Source of the DNA: Mycobacterium kyorinense
GTDB taxonomy: Bacteria > Actinomycetota > Actinomycetes > Mycobacteriales > Mycobacteriaceae
Assembly (NCBI RefSeq): GCF_002101735.1
Contig: NZ_LQPE01000010.1
Location: forward strand, 1-64,000
Length of the DNA: 64,000 nt
Reading direction: 5' to 3'
Position numbers and translations under genes: made by a program. Below the pieces are notes generated by a model that saw only the letters and a program-made list of their open reading frames with translations, was not told where the DNA came from and made no database searches. Positions within the stretch are counted from its first letter, which is position 1, and every line of letters starts with the position of its first letter. Shown here one piece after another: positions 7,447 to 16,900 of the stretch.

Positions 7447-8378
7447 GCACCCACCCGGTGGACGCCCTCCTGCAAAGCGCGCGCGAACTGCTCGGAACAA
7501 TGTCGCCAGCGCAGCTCGCCGCAATCAACGCCGGCCCGCAAAGCATGCCCGCCCCGGCCACCTGGGATGGAAACGCCGCCACGGCCGCCGCCGTCGCGAG
7601 CAATGAACTCGACCAGCGTCGCGGGCAGCTGAATAACGCCCATCAGACCGTCAGCACCGCGGTATCGCAGGCCAACCAGATCTCGCGCGACGCCCATACC
7701 GGCCTGCGCGCCATCGAAACCGCCTGGGCCAACGACAAGGCCGCCCTGGCGCCGCAGGCCAACACCCCCGAGGGCCAGGCCGCCCTACTCAACGCGGGCC
7801 AGCAGCGCGTGCACGAAGCCACCCAGCTGATTCACACAGCAGCCCAACGTTTCCAAGGCGCTTCCCAGCAGGTGAGCGCCACTACCGCGGACCTGCGCTC
7901 CTCCACCGGCGCGGACGACACGCACGTCCAGCCCCTTGATTCCGAACACGCACCCGGCTGGCCCAAACCACACCACCCGCTGGACCTCGCCGACATCAAA
8001 CGGCTGCCCCCCAACCAGCCCGGCCCCTACGGTCACATGCCCATCGCCGACGGCGTGTGGGTACCCGACCCATCCGTGAACCAGCTCCACCCAGACATGG
8101 TTGGCTCCACCGCCAAATACCCGCTCGACCTTGCTGACCTTCGCCCACTGGCCCCCGGAGAGCTCCCCAGATACGGCGAGATGCAACTGGTGCCCGGCTG
8201 GGCCGTCCCCGATCCGACCGCTCCTGGCTATAGCCCCCACCCGCCCCGACTCCCGCTCGATCTGCAAGACATCGTAAAACTGCCATCCGACGCGCTCGGC
8301 CCCCGCGGCTACATCAGGCTCTCTGTCCTGTCGGATGGCTCCGCGATCTGGGTGCCTGACCCCAACGCAGCCCACTAA
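7443..8378 (+). CDS. DUF4226-type protein with three C-terminal repeats
   Basis: A 311-aa protein from a TTG start overlapping the previous stop (7443-7446). Residues 1-150 are an Ala-rich helical domain of the DUF4226 type (ISRDAHTGLRAIETAWANDKAALAP, NTPEGQAALLNAGQQRV), the same as in the genes at 37144, 53147 and 54370. The C-terminal half has three related units of about 35-45 residues (about 178-210, 226-258, 270-308), each with PLDLxDI/L, a Pro/Gly turn and a WVPDP-like end. No signal peptide is seen. ESX-linked export or scaffolding is an inference from its relatives. Confidence 0.65.
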   Translation: MSTHPVDALLQSARELLGTMSPAQLAAINAGPQSMPAPATWDGNAATAAAVASNELDQRRGQLNNAHQTVSTAVSQANQISRDAHTGLRAIETAWANDKAALAPQANTPEGQAALLNAGQQRVHEATQLIHTAAQRFQGASQQVSATTADLRSSTGADDTHVQPLDSEHAPGWPKPHHPLDLADIKRLPPNQPGPYGHMPIADGVWVPDPSVNQLHPDMVGSTAKYPLDLADLRPLAPGELPRYGEMQLVPGWAVPDPTAPGYSPHPPRLPLDLQDIVKLPSDALGPRGYIRLSVLSDGSAIWVPDPNAAH

Positions 8379-8405
8379 CCTACTTAGCCGTGAGCTACCG
8401 GAATA

Positions 8406-8425
8406 TATGCCTATAGGCATACAAT
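8406..8425 (+). promoter_or_regulatory. AbiE operator palindrome and likely leaderless promoter
   Basis: A perfect 16-base palindrome TATGCCTATAGGCATA (8406-8421) runs into a TACAAT -10-like hexamer (8420-8425). The GTG start at 8432 is seven bases beyond that hexamer, so the mRNA may be leaderless, common in mycobacteria. AbiEi-type antitoxins bind inverted repeats at their own promoters, and a site over the -10 would block transcription. Confidence 0.6.
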
Positions 8426-8431
8426 CGCGGC

Positions 8432-9124
8432 GTGCCTCGGGATGCGGAGCATCGGCTGGCCGTTGAGGCGGCCGGCCAGTGGGGCATGTTCACCGCCGCA
8501 CAGGCAACTCGACTGGGCCTGACCCGCGTACGGCTGGCTCAACTGGCCCGCAACCAGCGGATCCTCCGCACCGAAACCCGCGGCGTGTACCGGTTCGCCG
8601 GCACCCCCGAACATGCCGTGCTCGACGCGCTGCGCGCCACCTGGCTGTCCCTGCAGCCCAGCGCCTTCGCCGCCGAGCGACTGCGCAACCTGCACCACGG
8701 CGAACCAGACGCAGTCGTTTCTCACCTATCGGCCGCTCACTACGTCTTCGAGCTCGGCTCACTACAGCCCGACCGCCTCGACTACACCATCGCCACACCC
8801 CGGCGAACCAGTAACCCCTGGGTCGAATTCCACGTCGCCGAATCGTGGCCGCCCACATGGCAGCTCGTCGACGGCCTCCCGGTCACACCGGTCGCGCAGA
8901 CCATCGCCGACATCTACCGCGCCGGCATCGACGCCGGACATCTCGGCGACATCGTGCGCGACGCGCTATCGCGGGCGGTGGTCGACGTGCGCGCGATAAC
9001 CGCAGAACTCGACCCACCAACCGGCGGTCACGGACGCGACACCGTGACACACGCCCTGGCAGTCGTCGGCACACCTGACAGCGTCGCCGCCGGCAACGAA
9101 CTCCTGTTCGCCGGCCGCAGATGA
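8432..9124 (+). CDS. AbiEi-type antitoxin/repressor
   Basis: A 230-aa protein with an N-terminal winged-helix (about residues 1-50, GMFTAAQATRLGLTRVRLAQLARNQRILRTETRGVYRF), the hallmark of AbiEi-type type IV antitoxins. The C-terminal domain (VAQTIADIYRAGIDAGHLGDIVRDALSRAVV) fits the family. It overlaps the toxin gene by four bases (ATGA, 9121-9124). By family it blocks the effect of the AbiEii nucleotidyltransferase and represses the operon. GTG start with the palindrome at 8406 just upstream. Confidence 0.8.
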   Translation: MPRDAEHRLAVEAAGQWGMFTAAQATRLGLTRVRLAQLARNQRILRTETRGVYRFAGTPEHAVLDALRATWLSLQPSAFAAERLRNLHHGEPDAVVSHLSAAHYVFELGSLQPDRLDYTIATPRRTSNPWVEFHVAESWPPTWQLVDGLPVTPVAQTIADIYRAGIDAGHLGDIVRDALSRAVVDVRAITAELDPPTGGHGRDTVTHALAVVGTPDSVAAGNELLFAGRR

Positions 9125-10137
9125 GCTGGGCCGACGAATACACCTCAGAGCGCGCCTTCTGGGTTGCCCTGCGCACCCGCGCCGCACGCCAAGCACACAC
9201 CGAGCGCACCCAACCCTCGCATGAACTGTTGCGCCAGTTCGTAATCCAACGATTTATGACCCGCCTATTCACCCCCTCGCACACATCCTGGGTGGTGGCC
9301 GGCGGGATTGGAATGCTGATCCGAGTGCCGCGTGCACGTGCCACCCGCGACCTGGATCTGACCACCACCGATCCGCACAGCGGGGATCGCCGCCAGGTGC
9401 TCGACGACCTTGCACCGCACACCGGCCTCAGCGAGCTCGACCCATTCGCGTTCACCATCAATGCCGACGAACCGTTCACCGGGGTCATGCGCGGCACAAA
9501 ATTGCGGGTGACCGCCACGATCGGAGCCGAACAGGCCGCGATCTTCGGGCTCGACGTCGCCGCCGACGCACTCCGCGTCAGCGACATCGAGCACAGCCGA
9601 CCAGAACCAGTCGTCCCCGGCATCCGAGGCCTATCCCCTATTCCAGCCATTCCGCTGTTTCCGCTAGCCAGCCAAATCGCCGACAAGATCATCGGCGTGG
9701 CCTTCCGCGACGATCAGGGCCGATCAGCCAACCGCTATCGCGACCTGGTCGACCTCGCGCTCTACGCCGGTGATGTCGACGTCGACGCCGATCAACTCCG
9801 CGACGCTCTCCGGGCGCGGGCGGCAGCTCGAGGCCAACCACTCCCCACCCACCTGGACGTCCCCGACGCGTGGGAGACGCCGTATCGCCGGGTCGCCAGC
9901 AAGACCACCCTGCAGCCAGCGCTACACAACGCCACCACAGCCGCCGAGGCCGTCGGCGCGTGGCTCAACCCGGTGCTAGCCGGGGAGATCCAGGCCGGAT
10001 GCGTCTGGGATCACCGCTCCGGCGTGTGGCGCCACACCAGCGAACCGGTTGCGCGGCCGGGCCGGGTATGGGTGCGGCCGCACATGCGCGACGGCCGACC
10101 GGTCACCGACTATTTCCGCCGCCGCCCCCGCCACTAA
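9121..10137 (+). CDS. AbiEii/MenT-type nucleotidyltransferase toxin
   Basis: A 338-aa protein with the nucleotidyltransferase signature VVAGGIGMLIRVPRARATRDLDL (GG at 61-62, Asp 77 and 79 as metal ligands), a PLASQIADKIIGVAF motif with conserved Lys near residue 190, and RYRDLVDLALY. This is the AbiEii/MenT architecture; mycobacterial members add nucleotides to tRNA acceptor stems. The C-terminus (RVWVRPHMRDGRPVTDYFRR) is longer than the catalytic core. Paired with the upstream antitoxin it is a complete type IV TA or phage-abortive module. It converges with the zinc-ribbon gene 16 bases on. Confidence 0.8.
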   Translation: MSWADEYTSERAFWVALRTRAARQAHTERTQPSHELLRQFVIQRFMTRLFTPSHTSWVVAGGIGMLIRVPRARATRDLDLTTTDPHSGDRRQVLDDLAPHTGLSELDPFAFTINADEPFTGVMRGTKLRVTATIGAEQAAIFGLDVAADALRVSDIEHSRPEPVVPGIRGLSPIPAIPLFPLASQIADKIIGVAFRDDQGRSANRYRDLVDLALYAGDVDVDADQLRDALRARAAARGQPLPTHLDVPDAWETPYRRVASKTTLQPALHNATTAAEAVGAWLNPVLAGEIQAGCVWDHRSGVWRHTSEPVARPGRVWVRPHMRDGRPVTDYFRRRPRH

Positions 10138-10153
10138 AGATCGACACGTCCCA

Positions 10154-10381
10154 TCAGCGGGTGTCCAAATTACGTGCGCGGCAATGCTTTCCGAGCGGCG
10201 GCGTATAGGTGGTTGCCCCACAATTTGCACACCAATGGCTGCGATGCATGATGCCGCAGGCGCAGTGCGCCGTGCCGACCAAGGTCCTGCCCGGCCCAAA
10301 CCGGCCGCCACAACTCCAGCAGTAGCGAGGTGCGATTTCTTCGTAGCCCCGCCGCGTCCGACGCAACACCTGTCCGATCAT
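10154..10381 (-). CDS. Cys-rich zinc-ribbon protein
   Basis: A 75-aa protein from ATG 10381. It has four Cys-containing knuckles: CWSCGG, CAC, CANCG and a late single Cys with flanking His, consistent with one or two zinc-ribbon folds. There is no membrane segment. It lies 140 bases after the phosphoribosyltransferase gene on the same strand, so it may be the last gene of the defence-like operon. The start is uncertain: the frame is open further upstream with a GTG near 10438. No function can be named. Confidence 0.5.
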   Translation of the reverse strand: MIGQVLRRTRRGYEEIAPRYCWSCGGRFGPGRTLVGTAHCACGIMHRSHWCANCGATTYTPPLGKHCRARNLDTR

Positions 10382-10521
10382 ATGTTCATATGTTCGATTC
10401 TCGATTTTGATCTGCAGCCGCAGGCGGATCAGTCGAACGTGGCCCGCCTGGCGGGCCGGACGGAGTTCGCGGGTCCTGGAAGATCTCTGGCCGCGAAGCT
10501 GTGTGCTAGAAGGCAGCCAGA

Positions 10522-11292
10522 CTAGGTGATGAACCGGTTCACGACGGGGCTGTCCGACCAGGTGAAGGGCTGGGCTCTCTGGTGGTCCCAGAACGTCGCC
10601 GCTGCGGGCTGGTAGTCGGGGTTGACGCGGCGGGCGATCACCAACGCACCGCGCACTTCGTGCCCGGCATCGGTGAGCGCCGCGGCGGCGCTGTTGATGC
10701 GCGCGCCGGTGGTGTAGACGTCGTCGACAAGAAACACCCGCTGGGGCGAGCACTTCTCGGCGAGGACGAACCCGTCGCGGGCCGGCCGGTTGAACCCCAG
10801 CTCGCCGGGACCTCGGCGCAGCAGGACTCGGATCGGCACCTGCAGCCCGAGCTGGGACAAGATAGTGTGCAGCGGATGTGGTGGTGGCCGGTCAGGGTTG
10901 GCGGATGGGACCACCACGATGCAGTCGAACGGCGCCCGCCCAGTGATGCGGCCGCCGTGCACATGGAAGAACCGCCCCAGCAAGGCCTGCACGATGTCGA
11001 CGTATTCGGGGATGAACGGTTCGCTGCCATCCGGGCGGCCTTTGTAGCAGGTCAACCATTGGCGGAGCTGAGAAGGCTTGCGGTACAGCGAGATCAAATC
11101 AAGCGGCACCGCCGCGATCTCTAATTCCGAGGCGATCTGCGCGCAGTTCCAGCACTCTTGTTCATCGGGGCGGTCATTCCAAGTTCGGCATCGCCAACAC
11201 GTTGCTGGCTGCCCGTCTACTGGTGGTGGCACCAACTCCGCGGTCACGGTGTCCGAGAGACCAAGAAGCCGCGAGTCGAGCTGGCCGATCAC
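10522..11292 (-). CDS. ComF-like phosphoribosyltransferase
   Basis: A 256-aa protein with an N-terminal zinc ribbon (CWRC at 32-35, CWNC at 47-50) and a type I phosphoribosyltransferase domain. The PRPP-binding loop is VFLVDDVYTTGARIN (186-200). Order and size match ComF, which in transformable bacteria helps single-stranded DNA uptake. Here it sits 16 bases after a DprA-like gene and downstream of a SIR2-SLOG gene and a restriction-type fusion, so a defence or nucleotide-signalling role is more likely than natural competence. That role is inference. Confidence 0.75.
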   Translation of the reverse strand: MIGQLDSRLLGLSDTVTAELVPPPVDGQPATCWRCRTWNDRPDEQECWNCAQIASELEIAAVPLDLISLYRKPSQLRQWLTCYKGRPDGSEPFIPEYVDIVQALLGRFFHVHGGRITGRAPFDCIVVVPSANPDRPPPHPLHTILSQLGLQVPIRVLLRRGPGELGFNRPARDGFVLAEKCSPQRVFLVDDVYTTGARINSAAAALTDAGHEVRGALVIARRVNPDYQPAAATFWDHQRAQPFTWSDSPVVNRFIT

Positions 11293-11308
11293 TTGTCCAC
11301 TGTCACAT

Positions 11309-12187
11309 CTAGTTCAGGGCGGCAAGGACTTCCCGGCCACTGCTCACAAACGCCGCGGATCCGGCGGCGGCAAGCTGTCGCGCCCATCGCTGCCCAACCA
11401 ACGCCGGCGCCCACATCAGCACGCGCCGCCCGTAGGTGATCGCCTGCTCAACCTCGTGGCGGCTTCCGCTGCGCTGCTGGCCGTCGATCACCACGCTCAC
11501 GTCGGCCAGACCTGCGATGACATGGTTGCGGCGCAGGAACGTCGTTCTCGTGCGCGGCGCATCGGGGGCGAACTGCGACACCAGCACCCCCCTGCGGCGG
11601 ATTTCATCAGCCAGGTCAGTGTTCTGCGGGGGGTAGATGTGGCGGATTCCGGTGCCCATCACCGCCACTGTCTGCCCGCCGGCCTCCAGTGCGCCGCGGT
11701 GGGCGGCAGCGTCGATACCGGCCGCGAGTCCCGACACCACGACCACGCCAGCGGCCGCCACCTCAGCCGCCAGTTTCCGGGCAGACGCCGCCAGCTCTGG
11801 CACGGTGTCACGGCTGCCCACGATGGCCACCGCGGGCCCGGGCGGGATCGGCGCCGTGGCAAACAGCACCGGCGGCGCATCCCAACACCGCGCCAGCCGG
11901 GCCGGATACTGCGGTGTCCCGGCCAGGATCGGCACCGCGATACGTTCCTGGATCACCTGGTCAATCACCTTGTGCCACCAGTCGATTCGGCCAGGATCGA
12001 GATTTTCACGCAGGTAGCGCACAAGCTCGGACGCCGGCGCGGGATCCCACCTTGGCCGCAGCAGGGCCGCGAACTCATCAGGGTCTGCCAGGATCGCGGT
12101 CAGGTCGCTGGGCTGTGCCGGCAACAGCTCCTGAGCAGCCATAACCGTGGCGACGGCCGTGGCGTAGTCCTGGTCACCTGGTCCCAT
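11309..12187 (-). CDS. DprA-like SLOG-domain protein
   Basis: A 292-aa protein with the DprA/Smf Rossmann (SLOG) core at about residues 118-270: VAIVGSRD, VVVSGLAAGIDAAAH, TVAVMGTGIRHIYPPQN, FLRRNHVIAGLADVSVVIDGQQRSGS. About 110 residues of helical sequence precede it; no C-terminal winged helix is evident. DprA proteins load RecA on incoming single strands, while SLOG proteins in defence loci bind nucleotide-derived ligands. The partner genes (ComF-like downstream, SIR2-SLOG 49 bases upstream) favour the second kind. Chromosomal dprA normally has different neighbours, so this is an accessory paralogue. Confidence 0.75.
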   Translation of the reverse strand: MGPGDQDYATAVATVMAAQELLPAQPSDLTAILADPDEFAALLRPRWDPAPASELVRYLRENLDPGRIDWWHKVIDQVIQERIAVPILAGTPQYPARLARCWDAPPVLFATAPIPPGPAVAIVGSRDTVPELAASARKLAAEVAAAGVVVVSGLAAGIDAAAHRGALEAGGQTVAVMGTGIRHIYPPQNTDLADEIRRRGVLVSQFAPDAPRTRTTFLRRNHVIAGLADVSVVIDGQQRSGSRHEVEQAITYGRRVLMWAPALVGQRWARQLAAAGSAAFVSSGREVLAALN

Positions 12188-12236
12188 ACCGCCACTGTAT
12201 GGGACGGCTCCGACATCAACCCGCGGGACGCGCTCC

Positions 12237-13664
12237 TTACCGCTGGTACATGGCCTGCGCGAGGAGTTGATGGGCGGCCTCTGCAGCTACAGCGGCGTCG
12301 GGGTTGTTGAGACGCTCCCACAGGCCCGGATCGGTCGGTAGGCCACCCAACTCCGGTGGGTTGTCGCGGTGGGCGGCCCAGTACGCCTGGGCCGCCCCGC
12401 CCGAGCAGGCCAGCGGCACCACTCCGACATCTCTCTTGGCGGCCCAATCGATTTCCTCAGCGGTGCGCTCACCGCCGCGGATTGCCAGCAGCGCCCGCGA
12501 CTCGGCCAACAGCGACACCACCAGCGTTTCACGCGACATATCAGTGAAATTCACGGTGCCCACCCGTTCCTGCAGTTGCGCCGGCGGCTCACCCGCTTTC
12601 TCCCGAAAGTGAAACGTCAGCTTGGCCGGGTCATATCTGCCATTAATGCGGCGCAGCCGAGCCACGTCGCGTGTGATCAGCCAGCCGGCCGGTCCCCCCA
12701 ACGAGGCGATCTCCCAAGTCGTTTCACCGTCGAGCTCGCGGGCCATCGCCAAGCACCACTCATCCAGAATCTGCTCATCCTCTTCTGCGGTGGTGTCGGG
12801 TCGAGCACTGCTCCCAGACACGAACAACCGCTCCGGGCGGGTCCGGCGCAGCAGTTGGGTCAGTATTTCGGTGTTCTCGTCAAATTTCGTGATCTCACAT
12901 ACCCGCACCCCGCTGTTCTCCAGGTCGGCCATGCGCAGCTCATGTAGGCGCGCATCGTCGCCGGCGTCGACGCCCGGGTGCTTGATCACCGCGATGTGCC
13001 GGTCTTCTGCGGCGGTGCCCAGCGTGCGGGCCAAGCGCAGCAGGATCTCCACGTTCGGGTCGGTGAAGCTAAAGCCCAAAAACAGCATCACCCGGCTTAG
13101 ATACGACGCCCGCAGCACCGTCCACATGCGCTGATGGTCGGCTTCGTAGCGTTCGTAATCGGTGCGCGTAATGACTGGCGGCACAACCCAGCCCGGCGGA
13201 TTCCCGCCGATGCTGCCGTGCATCTTAATGACGGTGCGCGGATTGTTCGACGCGATCTGTTGGATCGTGGCCTCATCGACGGCCAGCGCCGGCTCAAACC
13301 CTGCCGAGGCCATCGCTTTTTCGATCAGCGGATCGTAATTCGTCGTCCACACCTCCGGCACCCGTAACCGCGCCACCAGACAGTGACTCCGCGCCGGGCT
13401 TGGCAGCGGCTGAGTAAGGGCGGCAAGGATATGGTCTTCCAGCGCTCGCCGGCCGCCGCCCGGGTCGTTGACGATGTACTCGGCGACCAGCGGCAGATCG
13501 CGATGCTCGGGAATGTTGCAGCGTCGGCGAATCGGATCGAGAAGCTCTCCCCAGCCCGGAAGACCAGCATCGCGCGACAGGCCGGCGCCAATAAACAGCG
13601 CCGCGTTGCCGGACAGAACCGCCTCGCCGAACTCCTCGACGAGCTCAAACCGCTCGATCGGCAC
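12237..13664 (-). CDS. SIR2-SLOG (ThsA-like) protein
   Basis: A 475-aa protein. The N-terminal SIR2 domain has ALFIGAGLS (GAG 26-28), VWTTNYD (Asn 109), KMHGS (His 149) and FLGFSFTDPN (197-204), the residues expected for an NAD-cleaving SIR2 enzyme. The C-terminal part (about 285-440: ERLFVSGSS, IASLGGPAGWLITRDVARL, ALLAIRGGERTAEEIDWA) looks like a SLOG/STALD ligand-binding domain. This SIR2 plus SLOG order is that of ThsA in Thoeris, where a TIR-made signal triggers NAD loss. No TIR gene is visible nearby, so the trigger here is unknown. Operon with the genes on both sides is likely. Confidence 0.75.
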   Translation of the reverse strand: MPIERFELVEEFGEAVLSGNAALFIGAGLSRDAGLPGWGELLDPIRRRCNIPEHRDLPLVAEYIVNDPGGGRRALEDHILAALTQPLPSPARSHCLVARLRVPEVWTTNYDPLIEKAMASAGFEPALAVDEATIQQIASNNPRTVIKMHGSIGGNPPGWVVPPVITRTDYERYEADHQRMWTVLRASYLSRVMLFLGFSFTDPNVEILLRLARTLGTAAEDRHIAVIKHPGVDAGDDARLHELRMADLENSGVRVCEITKFDENTEILTQLLRRTRPERLFVSGSSARPDTTAEEDEQILDEWCLAMARELDGETTWEIASLGGPAGWLITRDVARLRRINGRYDPAKLTFHFREKAGEPPAQLQERVGTVNFTDMSRETLVVSLLAESRALLAIRGGERTAEEIDWAAKRDVGVVPLACSGGAAQAYWAAHRDNPPELGGLPTDPGLWERLNNPDAAVAAEAAHQLLAQAMYQR

Positions 13665-13724
13665 GCCGCCCAGTCAAGCAGACGAACTCTCTGCAGCGGC
13701 GCTCAGACGCAGATCACCCGTCGG

Positions 13725-13877
13725 TCAATAGCCTTCCGCTTCCTCCAGCAGCGCCTCCACCGCGCCCGCAAGCTGCACCGCCGCACACGCCCACTGAGCG
13801 CCCGACGCTTGTTTGAAGCTCAACAGTTCGGCACGAAGGTCGGCGATCGCCGGTTCGCTCACGTTGGGCATCCACAT
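13725..13877 (-). CDS. Possible 50-aa helical protein in the defence-like operon
   Basis: A short frame from ATG 13877 (or ATG 13871) giving MPNVSEPAIADLRAELLSF and an Ala/Glu-rich helix ending EALLEEAEGY. It fills most of the gap between the nuclease-methyltransferase gene and the SIR2-SLOG gene, same strand, and its codon use suits the neighbours. No strong ribosome site is seen, and it is too short to classify. It could be a small regulator or antitoxin-like partner, or chance. Confidence 0.4.
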   Translation of the reverse strand: MWMPNVSEPAIADLRAELLSFKQASGAQWACAAVQLAGAVEALLEEAEGY

Positions 13878-13984
13878 ATTTTCGCTGACATCGCCCGGTG
13901 GCGTCCATCGGGATCCGCCATCGACTCACCGCGCTGGAGACATCTCGACCACCAGGCATTGCGAGCCGGTCACGCCCGCACCGC

Positions 13985-16900
13985 TTACAGCGACAATGTT
14001 GCCTCGGTGATGCGCAGATAGTTGCGGTCAAGCTCCGGTCCCTGCAGCACCACAGCGGTGAGCCGACGAGCGATGTTCGTGAATGCGCGGGTCTCTTCGA
14101 TGCTCATATCGCGCCCCAGGACGCGCTTTTCGCGGTAGCTAAGCCATTTCCGTAGAACTTGGAAGCCGCCGATCTTGTAGTCCCACACGGCGGCCGGGAT
14201 TCCGCGCCACCGCACGTGCTCATTGAGATAGATGTCGAGCAGTTGCTCGCCGAGGGCCTCGAGGTCGTCGTCGTCGAGTCCGTCGTTGTCTGCGTCTACC
14301 CGCTCTCGGATCTGGTACTTTCCGGCGCCGGGCATCACCGCGCGTGGCTGGACGATCCCCCAGCCGACGGTGACGGCCAAGTCGCCTTTGCCTGGGTTCA
14401 GCGGCGCGCCGTCGATGCGCTCGATCACTGCGACGGTCTTCAGGTACTTATCGATGGGGGCGGCGTCGACGCCGGCGACCGGCTGGTCGGGATTCAGCAC
14501 GGCCGCGATTCGGGCGCCGAGCGCGGCGGATTCACGCAGTGCCGACGCCGAGTCAGGCAATGGGATGCGTGGCCAGTCCGTCCGCACCGCCTCGCCGTTC
14601 TGTTCCACATACAGCGGGGCCACGCCGATCGCCAGGGCGTGCATCCACAACAGTGTTGCGCTGTCGCGATTGGTGGCGGCGTCGTCGATGCCGAGGTGCT
14701 CAAGATAGGTCAGCGCCCGCTCGGAAAGGTTGGGCCGCCATGTTTGGCTTGTCTCGGCGACCTCGAGATGAAACAGCGCCGGATCATCGGCGGGTTGCGT
14801 GTTCTGTTCGGCCGCCAGCCACAGCGGTATGGCGTAGGCGTCGGTGAACAGCACCTTCTGGTCGATCAGGCAGTCGGAAAAGTGCAGTGCTGCACCGTCA
14901 AGGGCGCGCGGGGCGCGTCGGCGCACGAGCAAGAAACCTGAGGCGGCCGCGACGGCAGCGACCAGTAGAGGCCGCGAGCGGTTCCACAGCGGCGGCCCGG
15001 ATTCGACGTAAGCGTAGCGCATGTCCAGCGGCCGGAACTGGAAGCGTTGAACACGTTTCTCGTCGAACGGGTGATGTTCCAGCATCCGCTGACGAACCGC
15101 GGCCGGGTCGAAGCCTGCGTACGATCCGGCGAGCCGAGGATCAACCCGCGACATCGGAATCGCGGAATCCAAATAGGTCTTCATCCGCGACACCAGCGCT
15201 TGCCGGTCTACGTCGATCAACGCGAACCGGCGGTTCTCATTGAGTCCGAGCATCGGATCCACGGCACACAGCTGCGTGATCGCCGGCCAGGTCGCATAAC
15301 CCGCGCGGGGTGTCCACCGCAGCAGCCGAAACCAATTGGCCGCCTCGGGTGACAGCGACTCGTAGCCAGTGCCAGCGTCCGGGTCGGCGGTGGCCGCCGC
15401 GAGCTGGGCTCGCTTGTCCTGGCCCCAGAAATCCCGATACCGCACGCTCGCAATGGAATCCGCGTGTTCGGTGGCACGCACGAGCATGCTGATCGCCACC
15501 CCGCGGGTGATGCCTGCCGGGTTGAGCGGCGTGGAGAAGATGGATGGATCCGGATCGCCGGCGGGGGTTTTCTTGCCGGTCTCGCGGCTATCACCGTTGA
15601 GGTGATCGACCGTCACGGAGTCGAACTCCGTCAGTAACCGTTCACGCATGATCACCGCGGACGGGTCACCCAGCCACGAAGAGTTGCTGACAAAGCAGAT
15701 GATCCCCTTCCCTGTCTGCTCGGCGACCCGGCGCTCAGCGACCCGAAAGAATCGGATGTACAGGTCATCGAGCTTGTTCTTGGTGATGTCCCAAGCGGCG
15801 AGCCCGGCTTTGTAGGGTTCGACCAGGCCGCCCTCCTCGCGGCCGGACACGCCAGCGAAACCGTTGTACGGCGGATTGCCCAACACCACCAGGATGGGCT
15901 CGTCACGCTTGACGGCATCGGCGGCGTCGCGCTCGCTGACGAACTCGGGAAACGGCAACGTCAACCGGGTATCGTCGTCGACCCAGCCGGTCAGCGCATT
16001 GGTCAGATACACGCTTGCCCGCTCGCCAGCTGCGGCGTCGAGCGGCACACCGAGCCGCGCCAGCGCGATCCCTATCTTCAGATGCGCAATCACGAACGGG
16101 GCCGGCAGCAACTCGAACCCATGGATCCGAGACAATGCTGCTTGCTTAACCTCCGCGGCAACCAGTCCGTTGCCGCCCTGCTCGGTCAGGGTGGCCACAA
16201 CGCGGTCGATGACCGCCGTCAAATACGAGCCTGTGCCCGTGCACGGGTCAAGCACGTGGACCAAGGGGTCGGCCAGCCCGAGCGGCAACGACAGTTCGCT
16301 GCGCAGTGCACGGTCGATGCGGTCGACCATGTAGTGCACCACTTCGGGCGGCGTGTACCAAACGCCAAGTTCCCGACGAAGCTGCGGGTCGTAGGCCTGC
16401 AGAAACGGCTCGTAGAAATACTGCACCGCCTCAGCAGCCTCGAATCGTCGGAAAAACAGGTCCCGGTCGACCCTGGCCAACACGTCGTCGGTCCAGTCGA
16501 GCACCTCATCGAGCCCCGCCGGCAGGTTCGCCGGCGTAGCCAATTGCTGGAACAAAACGCGCACCATTGGCACCGACAAGGTCCACTGCGCCTGACGCCA
16601 GGTGAATCGCTGACTGGACTGCGCTGGTTGATGTTCCGACCAGAACACCCAGGCAGCGAACACCCCGTAGAACAGCGTCTGCACCAGCGCCGAACGGAAA
16701 AAGTGCTCGCCATCCTCATCGTCGAACCGCAGCCCCAGGGCCTCCTCCAGCGCCGAGCGCAGCGTCGCCAGGGTCTGCATGTCCCCGACTTCTTCAACTC
16801 GCTTCAGCCCGGTACGGGCATACGCAGCAAGAAACCACGCCAAATCCGCCGGATCGCTCAACGGCGCATCCCCGCGCAGCGCGCGCTTCAGAAAGTCGAC

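Noticed and set aside
11078..12310. Plus-strand 410-residue frame opposite the PRTase and DprA-like genes
   Set aside because: Antisense to two genes with clear motifs; composition typical of a shadow.
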